NCBI GenBank assembly: GCA_011525805.1
Contig: WYBR01000070.1
Span: 16,588-80,587 of the forward strand
Direction of reading: 5' to 3'
From: Vicinamibacteraceae bacterium
GTDB taxonomy: Bacteria > Planctomycetota > Phycisphaerae > Phycisphaerales > UBA5793
DNA length: 64,000 nucleotides
The position numbers were made by a program, and so were the translations under genes. This document shows, piece by piece, positions 35,625 through 42,360 of this stretch (position 1 is its first letter; each line of letters begins with the position of its first letter). The notes beneath the pieces were generated by a model that was not told where the DNA came from, made no database searches, and saw only the letters and a list, made by a program, of their open reading frames with translations.

Positions 35625-35834
35625 TCACCTACCACCGGCGTTGGGAGCGGCCGCCGGCGTTGGCCGCGTTGTCGATTCGGTCATCACGGGCCGCGGCGGG
35701 ATCGCCAGGCCGCACTCGGCGCAGACCGCGAAGGGCGCCCGCCACTCCATGCGGCCCCCGCAGATGCAGGCCGTCGGGATCACGTCGAGGCGCACGCGCG
35801 AGGCTGCCTGCTCTCGTTCGATCGTCGCGCTCAT
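35625..35834 (-). CDS. Small zinc-ribbon protein
   Basis: 69 residues. Two cysteine pairs, C-I-C in ACICGGRMEW and C-A-E-C in VCAECGLAIPP, would bind one zinc. The tail is alanine/proline rich and disordered. The ATG overlaps the stop of the upstream zinc-ribbon gene (ATGA), so the two are translationally coupled. Confidence 0.6.
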   Translation of the reverse strand: MSATIEREQAASRVRLDVIPTACICGGRMEWRAPFAVCAECGLAIPPRPVMTESTTRPTPAAAPNAGGR

Positions 35835-36058
35835 GGTTCGCCCATCCACACAGGGCGGTCCACGTCAGAATGAACGTCGTACCACCACCACGGCTTATCC
35901 ATCCCGGGCGTCGTGAGCACAAGCAGGTGAGCGTGACAATCGGGGCACGACAGCATGGGACCGCCGTCCCTATTGGTCTTGACAATCAGGGCGCGACCGC
36001 AGCCGCACCGCGCTCGAGGATGGTTGAACGGCTCAGGTTGAGGGTTCGACTTCGGCAT
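35831..36058 (-). CDS. Small zinc-ribbon protein
   Basis: 75 residues with C-G-C-G and C-P-D-C pairs in RARCGCGRALIVK and MLSCPDCHAHLLVL, a compact zinc ribbon, and a tryptophan-rich end (DKPWWWYDVHSDVD). It starts three bases after the integrase stop with AGGTGGG upstream, so it is cotranscribed with the integrase. The function is unknown. Confidence 0.65.
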   Translation of the reverse strand: MPKSNPQPEPFNHPRARCGCGRALIVKTNRDGGPMLSCPDCHAHLLVLTTPGMDKPWWWYDVHSDVDRPVWMGEP

Positions 36059-36061
36059 GGA

Positions 36062-37324
36062 TCATCCCACCTCTCTCGCCACGGCCAGGGCGCGGCGGTT
36101 GTCGGCCTCGGCGTAGTGCTGCGCCATCGTGATTGTCGAGTGCCCGAGCAGCGTCCGCGCGACCTCGAGGCCGTGCGTCCGCCGCAGTTCGGTTGCAACA
36201 GTGTGCCGGATCTGGTGCGGGTGCCAGTGCGGGATGGGCGCCCACTCAACGCCGTCGGCCACGCTCTGCGCTTTGCGCTCGGCGTTGGCCTTGCGGACGG
36301 CGCGGGCGATCGCCCGGGCGTAGCCGGTGACGTCGTAGCGGTCCCGCGGCGGTCGGCGGCGCTTCGCCACTCGATTCGTCCCCGGTCGGTTGCCGGCGTT
36401 GAGCGGAGTCGTGCGGGCCGCGTGCCGCTCGGCGAGGCGGTCCGCTTCCGAGGCTGCCGGGCTGAACAGGTACGCTCCAGGCGGGCGGCGGAGCATCAGG
36501 GGCCGGAGAATCGCCTGGGCGCCCGGGCCGAAGTAGAGCGTCCGCTCGTGGCCGTGGTGCCGCGTCTTGTGATGCTCGAGCGCCGCCGTCCAGACGTCCC
36601 CGCTCGTGTCGATGTCGCCCGGGCGCAGGCTCAGGAGTTCGCCGCTGCGGGCGCCGGTGAGTCGATGCAGGCGCACGAGGTCCGCCAGGTCGCGGGGCAG
36701 GTGGGGGAGCGTCGCCTCGATCGCGTCATCAGGGACGGGCCGCACCGGCTCAGGCTCAGGTGCTTCGGAGCGGCCGCGGGCGAGGCCTCGGACGGCCCGC
36801 AGCCCTTCGTAGACGCTCGGCGGGATCTGCTCTTCCTCCACCGCCCACCGGAACATCGCCTTGATGCGCCCCACGTCACGATTGATCGACGGCCGCACGC
36901 GCCCCGCGGCGATCATGTCGGCCCGGACGGCCTTGAGCGCGCGAGGCCCGAAGTGCGCCGCCGGCGTCGAGCCGTAGAGGCGGCGCAGGACCGCCAGGGC
37001 GCGGGTGATGGTCGCCACTTCCGAGGTCGGCCGGCCCTCGGCGTCGCGGTAGTGGACGTCGCACCGCTCCAGGTAAGCGGCGATGATCTCTTCGACGGTG
37101 AGCAGTTCATCATCGCAGGCCCGGCGCCGGCCATCGGGGAAGTCGATGCCCTGGCCGGCCCGCCATTGGGCGATCAGGCGGGCGTAGCGTTCGCGCGACG
37201 CGGCGGCGCCGTAGTCGCCGAGGTAGATGCGGGGGCGGCCGGGGAACAGGACGAATGCGCGGTCGGGCCGCGTGCCCGCCCCGCCCTGGCGTCGATACGC
37301 TGGAATCCGCTGCTTCGAGGGCAT
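36062..37324 (-). CDS. int: Tyrosine recombinase / integrase
   Basis: 420 residues from the ATG at 37324 (GGAGG five bases upstream; a GTG at 37336 is an alternative). An N-terminal SAM-like DNA-binding domain is followed by the catalytic domain with Arg226 in TGARSGELLSL, the HQIRH box in HPHQIRHTVATELRR, HST in LLGHSTITMAQHY and the nucleophile Tyr404. It catalyses site-specific integration and excision between attP and the tRNA-Val attB. It sits next to the intact tRNA and reads inward, the usual arrangement for tRNA-directed elements. Confidence 0.95.
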   Translation of the reverse strand: MPSKQRIPAYRRQGGAGTRPDRAFVLFPGRPRIYLGDYGAAASRERYARLIAQWRAGQGIDFPDGRRRACDDELLTVEEIIAAYLERCDVHYRDAEGRPTSEVATITRALAVLRRLYGSTPAAHFGPRALKAVRADMIAAGRVRPSINRDVGRIKAMFRWAVEEEQIPPSVYEGLRAVRGLARGRSEAPEPEPVRPVPDDAIEATLPHLPRDLADLVRLHRLTGARSGELLSLRPGDIDTSGDVWTAALEHHKTRHHGHERTLYFGPGAQAILRPLMLRRPPGAYLFSPAASEADRLAERHAARTTPLNAGNRPGTNRVAKRRRPPRDRYDVTGYARAIARAVRKANAERKAQSVADGVEWAPIPHWHPHQIRHTVATELRRTHGLEVARTLLGHSTITMAQHYAEADNRRALAVAREVG

Positions 37325-37407
37325 GCGCGCCTCCACCCGAGGATGCCGGATATCCCGTCGGATACCGGTTTCTCGCGTCGAAAGGCCGCGCCGCCCCGTT
37401 GGCGGGT

Positions 37408-37424
37408 GGCCGCATCATGCGGCC
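37408..37424. terminator. Hairpin behind the restored tRNA 3' end
   Basis: GGCCGCAT and ATGCGGCC flank a single base: a perfect 8-base inverted repeat inside the element between the tRNA and integrase. No T-run follows. It could end tRNA transcription now that the original terminator is displaced, or be an integrase arm site. Confidence 0.35.
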
Positions 37425-37441
37425 CCGGCTGTGCTTGCGAT

Positions 37442-37486
37442 CAATGGGCGTAACTGGACTTGAACCAGTGACCTCCTGCGTGTCGA
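37442..37486. other. Right attachment site within tRNA-Val
   Basis: 45 bases identical to 29941-29985. Here the repeat is part of the complete tRNA, and it supplies the element-borne 3' half (anticodon loop, variable loop, T arm, acceptor strand). The repeat edge at the anticodon loop marks the crossover limit. Confidence 0.9.
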
Positions 37487-37518
37487 GCAGGCGCTCTAGC
37501 CAACTGAGCTATACGCCC
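37445..37518 (-). tRNA. tRNA-Val (GAC)
   Basis: A 74-base cloverleaf: GGGCGTA acceptor strand, D arm GCTC/GAGC, anticodon stem CCTGC/GCAGG with loop TCGACAC, T arm ACTGG TTCAAGT CCAGT, TACGCCC and discriminator A. The anticodon is GAC. Base 33, almost always U, is C. CCA is not encoded. The 3' half comes from the integrated element. Confidence 0.88.
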
Positions 37519-37730
37519 GGCCAGACCAGAGTATTGGCCCTTCACCAGGCGCGGTCAACTGGAGGAGCGCGGTGGCAGCGCGACTCGACCCGGCCGATCG
37601 GATCGCGCGGCGGCGGCTTTGAGGGGTCGCAGGGGGCGATTCCCTGATTCTCGCAATTCCGGCCGGCATCGGCGTCCGGCGCCGGTTCCCGCGGTATTTT
37701 GAAGTGGCGCGAGCGAGAAGGGGGCGCAAC

Positions 37731-38588
37731 ATGGGATCCATGACTCGGCGTGACTTCTGCGCGGTGGCGGCGGGCGCGGTCTGCTCCGGCAACGTCCTCG
37801 GTCTGAAGGGCGATCACAGTCCTCCGCCGGAGTCGCCGCAGCGCGCGGCCGTGCTGCCGAGCATCGAGTTCGGCCGCACCGGCCTGAGCCTGCCGCGCCT
37901 CGGCTTCGGTTGCGGTCCGATCGGCAATCTCGCGGATGATCGGGAGGCGATCGACATTCTTCTCAAGGCCATCTCATTCGGCGTGAGGTTCTTCGACACG
38001 TCATACACATACGGCGACGGCCTCTCCGAGAGGCGCGTCGGCGCCGCGATCGCTGAGAGCGGGATCGCCCGCAGCGAGTTCTTCGTTGCCACGAAGACCG
38101 GCAAGAAGGACAAGGCCAGCGCGCTGCAGCAGTTGGCGGTGTCGCTCCGCCGCCTGCAGATGGAGTATGTGGACGCCTGGCAGGTCCACTCCCTCACCTA
38201 CGACCCCGAGCCGCTGTTCCAGCTCGGAACGGTCATCGAGGCCATGGAAGTCGCGCGGGCGGAAGGCCGCATCCGATTCATCGGCATCACCAGCCACGAG
38301 GCGCCCGCGAACATGATCCGGGCGATCGAACTCTACCCCTTTGACCTCGTCCTGATTCCGCTCAGTCCGATCCGCCGGGAGTACCTCGGCGAGTTCATTC
38401 CGCTGGCGAAGGAGCAGCGACTCGGCGTGGTGATCATGAAGCCTTTCGGGCATGGAAGCCTCTTCAGGGAGTTCACCACCCGGCAACTGCTCCAGTTCGC
38501 GCTCAGTCCTCCCGGCGTTCACATCGTGACCCCGGGGCTGGATGCGAAATGGCAGGTGGATGAGGCCTTCCGAGCCGTCGCGGGATAG
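37731..38588 (+). CDS. Exported aldo/keto reductase
   Basis: 285 residues from the ATG at 37731 (AGAAGGGGG upstream). The start SMTRRDFCAVAAGAVCSG is a twin-arginine signal of the RRDF type, so export in folded form is likely. The aldo/keto reductase core is clear: GRTGLSLPRLGFGCGPIGNL, the tetrad Asp and Tyr in RFFDTSYTYGDGLSERRVG, Lys in FVATKTGK, His in WQVHSLTYD. The C-terminal part is short. The substrate is unknown; such Tat-exported family members are common in planctomycetes. Confidence 0.88.
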   Translation: MGSMTRRDFCAVAAGAVCSGNVLGLKGDHSPPPESPQRAAVLPSIEFGRTGLSLPRLGFGCGPIGNLADDREAIDILLKAISFGVRFFDTSYTYGDGLSERRVGAAIAESGIARSEFFVATKTGKKDKASALQQLAVSLRRLQMEYVDAWQVHSLTYDPEPLFQLGTVIEAMEVARAEGRIRFIGITSHEAPANMIRAIELYPFDLVLIPLSPIRREYLGEFIPLAKEQRLGVVIMKPFGHGSLFREFTTRQLLQFALSPPGVHIVTPGLDAKWQVDEAFRAVAG

Positions 38589-38762
38589 CGCGATTCCCCG
38601 TTCAGCGCGTTTCTGAGGGGCGGCCGGTTCCATTCCGGCGGCGGCCGTGGGAGGGGAGGAGACGGAATTCAACGCAATTGTGGCTTTTGCATGACGCATT
38701 TGGCGGATTGCAGGTTAGACTTTCCTTCACCGCCCGATCGGGCGTTTCCAGAGGAGAGCAGG

Positions 38763-41294
38763 ATGAACCGCAGCACGCCGCGCGCCACTGTCATTGTGTC
38801 CCTGTTCACGGGCACTGTGTTTTTTATCGGGCTTGCCAAGGCGGGCACGGTCGGTGGCGAGCGGGACGGGGCCGAGGTGCTCCGCATGGGCCTGCGCGGC
38901 GTCCACTTCGTCGAGAACCAGGGTCAGTGGAGCGACGAGTCGGTCCATTACGGCCTGACGTCGCGCGGCGTCGATGTCGCCTTCCGCGAATCCTCCTTCA
39001 CGATGCACCTGACACGGTCGACCGGTGGCGCAACGAGCGCGAGCCGGACCAGAGGCTCTGCGCTGCCCCGGTTTGCCTCCGTTGACGACCACCACCTTTC
39101 CTTCGACGAAATCCGGGACGACGAAGACTCTGCCCCGGCGTGGGAGCATCTGACGCTCACCCTGTCCTTCCCCGGCAGCAACCCCGTCGCGCCGCGCGGC
39201 GCGCGGCCGCAGGCGGCGAAGTTCAACTACTTCGTCGGCGGCGAGGGCCGCGGCACCGCGAGCAACGTGCCTTCCTTCGGCGCCGTGATCTATGAGAACC
39301 TCTATGAGGGCATCGACCTGCACATCGCCGGCAATGACGACGGCGTGTTGAAGTACGAGTTCCACTGCGCCCCCGGCGCCGACTACACGCAGATTCAGAT
39401 CCAATACGACGGCATCGACTCACTGTGCGTGAACGCGGACGGCGATCTCGAAATCGCCACGAGTTTCGGCACACTGCGCGACGGCGCCCCGATCGCGTGG
39501 CAGGAGGAGAGTGAGGGAAGAGCGAGTGGTGGAGCGGCCGCCCCGGCCCTCGAGCGAACATCCACGGTGGCAAACGGGCGAGACGCCCGTTCCACCGGCA
39601 GCCCGACCCTTCCCGCGCGCTTCGAACTCATCGACGACCACACCTACCGCATCGCGCTCGACGGGGCGGTTGATCCGACGCGAACGCTGGTGCTCGATCC
39701 GGAGGTGGAGTGGATGACGTATCTCGGCGGGAGCGCTGTCGATGTCGGCTACCGCGTGGCGCTGGACGGTTCTGGCCACGTCTATGTGTCGGGTCACACG
39801 ACGTCGACTGACTTTGAGGGCCGCCTCAACAGCCATCACGGTGGGCACAGTCTCGACCTGTTCGTCGTCAAGGTGGATGCGGAGGGTTCGCTCGCGTGGA
39901 TGACGTACCTCGGCGGCAGCGCGTACGACGAGGACTTCGGCATCGCCGTTGACGGGTCGGGCAACGCGCTGCTCACGGGAAACACGGTTTCGACGGACTT
40001 CGAGGGTCGCCTCAACAGCCATCACGGCGGAACGGACGATGCGTTCGTTCTCAAGTTGGACCCAGCGGGTGGAGTGCAGTGGATGCTCTACCTGGGCGGA
40101 AGTGCGACCGACTATGGCTTCGGGCTCACGGTTGACGGGAGCGGCAACGCCTACATGGCGGGGCGGAGCCGTTCGACGGACTTCGAGGGGCGGACCAATG
40201 CGCATCACGGCGGCGTTCACGACGGCCTCATCGCCAAGGTGAACGCGGCGGGTGCGCTTCAATGGGCGACCTACGTCGGAGGAGGCGGCGTCGAGTCCGC
40301 CATCGGCATCGACCTTGACTCGGCCGGGCGCATCCTCGCCACCGGCTACACCAACTCAACGAACTTCGAAGGCAGCGGCAATGCCTACAAGGGCGGGATG
40401 AGCGACGCCTTCGTCGTCCGCCTCGACTCCGCGGGCGCGCTTCAGTGGGCGACCTACCTCGGCGGAAGCGCGCGCGAAGAGGGCTACGACCTCGCCGTGA
40501 ACGGCGCGGACGAGTCGTTCGTGGCCGCGTACACCGATTCCGCCGACTTTGAGGGGCGCAACAACGCGTACCAGTTTGAGGATGGCGCGGTCGTGAAGGT
40601 CAGCGCCGCCGGCGCGGTGCAGTGGATGACGTACGTCGGTGGAAGCGAAGATGACGGTTGCATCGCCGTGGCGCTCGATGACGCCGGCGACGCCATCATC
40701 GCGGGGTATGCGCAGTCGGCGGACTTCACCGGGCGGCTCAACGACCACCGCGGCGTGCAGGATGCGTTCATCGGAAAAGTGAACGCGTCGGGGTCGCTCC
40801 AGTGGGCGATGTTCGCCGGCGGGGCGGACTCCGAAGACGCCGCGGGTGTTGCGCTCGACGGCGCCGGCCACGCCTTCCTCTCCGGATCGACCTCTTCGCT
40901 CGACTTTGACGGCCGGACCAACGAGAGCCACGGCGGACGCGAAGCGTACCTGGCTCGCGTGCGGATCGTCGATGGTCCGCGGCTGAGCGTGGACGCGACG
41001 TGCCCCTCCGGCGGGACGATCCGCATCGAATGGTCCGGGGCGACGCCTGGCGGGCAGATCGCGCTCCTCTACGCCCGCAACACGGGTTCGTTCCGCGTGC
41101 CGCAGGGAAATCCTTGCGCCGGGACGGAACTCGGCCTCGGGTCGAACCAGATCCAACTCGCCTGGCAGGGAGGCGCGGGGGCGAACGGCTCGCGCGTGCT
41201 CAGCGCCAGCACCGGTCCGGGCGCCTGCGGGGGCTACATGCAACTGCTCGACCTCCCGACCTGCGCGACGAGCAACGTCGCGCCGGTGCAGTGA
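38763..41294 (+). CDS. Secreted SBBP beta-propeller protein
   Basis: 843 residues. The ATG at 38763 follows GAGGAG, and residues 1-28 form a signal peptide (VIVSLFTGTVFFIGLAKAG). An N-terminal beta domain (about 40-300) is typical of proteins carrying SBBP repeats. Seven blades of about 55 residues follow, each starting W-M/A-T-Y-L/V-G-G-S and containing STDFEGRLNSHHGG-like text. A final cysteine-containing beta domain ends the protein. A GRDARSTG segment near residue 275 comes from an inserted REP-like palindrome. The protein is secreted or surface exposed; its ligand is unknown. Confidence 0.88.
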   Translation: MNRSTPRATVIVSLFTGTVFFIGLAKAGTVGGERDGAEVLRMGLRGVHFVENQGQWSDESVHYGLTSRGVDVAFRESSFTMHLTRSTGGATSASRTRGSALPRFASVDDHHLSFDEIRDDEDSAPAWEHLTLTLSFPGSNPVAPRGARPQAAKFNYFVGGEGRGTASNVPSFGAVIYENLYEGIDLHIAGNDDGVLKYEFHCAPGADYTQIQIQYDGIDSLCVNADGDLEIATSFGTLRDGAPIAWQEESEGRASGGAAAPALERTSTVANGRDARSTGSPTLPARFELIDDHTYRIALDGAVDPTRTLVLDPEVEWMTYLGGSAVDVGYRVALDGSGHVYVSGHTTSTDFEGRLNSHHGGHSLDLFVVKVDAEGSLAWMTYLGGSAYDEDFGIAVDGSGNALLTGNTVSTDFEGRLNSHHGGTDDAFVLKLDPAGGVQWMLYLGGSATDYGFGLTVDGSGNAYMAGRSRSTDFEGRTNAHHGGVHDGLIAKVNAAGALQWATYVGGGGVESAIGIDLDSAGRILATGYTNSTNFEGSGNAYKGGMSDAFVVRLDSAGALQWATYLGGSAREEGYDLAVNGADESFVAAYTDSADFEGRNNAYQFEDGAVVKVSAAGAVQWMTYVGGSEDDGCIAVALDDAGDAIIAGYAQSADFTGRLNDHRGVQDAFIGKVNASGSLQWAMFAGGADSEDAAGVALDGAGHAFLSGSTSSLDFDGRTNESHGGREAYLARVRIVDGPRLSVDATCPSGGTIRIEWSGATPGGQIALLYARNTGSFRVPQGNPCAGTELGLGSNQIQLAWQGGAGANGSRVLSASTGPGACGGYMQLLDLPTCATSNVAPVQ
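39566..39596. repeat. REP-like palindrome inserted in frame in the SBBP gene
   Basis: GGTGG-CA-AACGGGCG-AGA-CGCCCGTT-CCACC is a near-perfect hairpin. In the gene's frame it reads GRDARSTG. Part of the same motif appears at 58124-58146. Confidence 0.65.
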
Positions 41295-41379
41295 AGGAAG
41301 CCGGCCCCGCGGCAGTAGCCTCGCGCGGGGAGCAGAGCGATGGCTGGTAGAGCCTCGAAGGCCTGTACCAAGGTGCGCC

Positions 41380-42327
41380 CTACTGCACCAGCCCCTGCGT
41401 GAGGCGCATGAAGGCCGTCTCCAGGTTCACCTGCTCCTCCTGGAACATGCTGATGCGGAAGCCCTGGGCGATGAGTCGGCTGGGGATGTCGCTCACGGGC
41501 AGCAGGCCGCCGGGGGCGAGGGAGACGTCGAGGATGACGTTGCCATCCGCCTGCCTTGGGTTGACCTTCTCGACTCCCTTGACCTTTGAGAGGTACTCCG
41601 CGGCCTCGGCGAAGCGCTCTTCGACGGCCACGTGGACGACGTGGCCCATGCGCGCCTTGAGCATGATCTCGCGCACCGTTCCCTGGTAGAGCAGTTCGCC
41701 GCGCTCGATGATGCCGACGGTGTTGCACAACTCGGCGAGTTCGTGGAGGATGTGCGAGGAGATGAGAATGGTCTTTCCCATCTTGCGCAGTTCCTTGAGC
41801 AGTTCGCGGATTTCGATGCGGGCGCGGGGGTCGAGGCCGGAGGCCGGCTCATCCATGAGCAGCACCTTGGGATCGTGAAGCAGGACGCGCGCGATGGAGA
41901 GGCGCTGCTGCATGCCGCGCGACAGGCCGTTTACCTCGGCGTCGGCCTTGTAGGCGAGGTCGGTGAGGTCGAGGACGTCGCGGACGACGTCCTTGCGCTG
42001 CTGGCCGTGGATGTTGTAGGCGGCGGCGAAGAACTCGAGATACTCCTCGACGACCATGTCGTCGTAAGCCCCCATGAAGTCGGGGACGTATCCCATGACG
42101 GGTCTGATCTCGCGGTTCTGGTAGCCGATCACCTTCCCGTCGATGCGCGCCTCGCCCCACGTGGGCTTGAGGAGCGTCGCGAGGATCTTGATGGTGGTCG
42201 TCTTGCCGGCGCCGTTGGGGCCGATGAAGCCGAAGCAGTCCCCTTCCTCGATGGTGAGGTTGAGGTTGTTGAGCGCGGTCAGTTCGCCGTACTTCTTCGT
42301 CAGGTTGACGGTCTCGATCATCGGCAT
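41380..42327 (-). CDS. ABC transporter ATP-binding protein
   Basis: 315 residues. Walker A GPNGAGKTTTIK, signature LSRGMQQRLSIA, Walker B VLLMDEPASGLDP and the switch histidine in LISSHILHELAELC are all present. A C-terminal regulatory domain of about 90 residues follows. The family energises export or multi-subunit gliding-like complexes. It is the second gene of a minus-strand pair with the large membrane protein at 42361-44832; no permease of the usual kind is next to it. Confidence 0.9.
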   Translation of the reverse strand: MPMIETVNLTKKYGELTALNNLNLTIEEGDCFGFIGPNGAGKTTTIKILATLLKPTWGEARIDGKVIGYQNREIRPVMGYVPDFMGAYDDMVVEEYLEFFAAAYNIHGQQRKDVVRDVLDLTDLAYKADAEVNGLSRGMQQRLSIARVLLHDPKVLLMDEPASGLDPRARIEIRELLKELRKMGKTILISSHILHELAELCNTVGIIERGELLYQGTVREIMLKARMGHVVHVAVEERFAEAAEYLSKVKGVEKVNPRQADGNVILDVSLAPGGLLPVSDIPSRLIAQGFRISMFQEEQVNLETAFMRLTQGLVQ

Positions 42328-42360
42328 GGAGTCGCGGCTCCGGTGAAGGGCGTGGGTGCG

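Larger units (their letters stand above)
29941..37486. mobile_element. Integrative element in tRNA-Val (about 7.5 kb)
   Basis: The element is bounded by 45-bp perfect direct repeats of the tRNA-Val 3' half, with a tyrosine integrase gene next to the intact tRNA and reading away from it. The tRNA terminator lies beyond the far repeat, proving insertion between tRNA and terminator. All confident cargo is on the minus strand: integrase, two zinc-ribbon proteins, S24-like protein, unknown basic protein, excisionase-like HTH protein, winged-helix protein with iterons, tape-measure-like protein and three small unknowns. There is no terminase, capsid, portal, conjugation or relaxase gene. Base composition is close to the host's. 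It may be a phage satellite or a phage remnant. Confidence 0.88.

Noticed and set aside
39700..40960. DNA tandem repeat array
   Set aside because: The periodicity is explained by the seven SBBP blades at protein level; the DNA copies have diverged.
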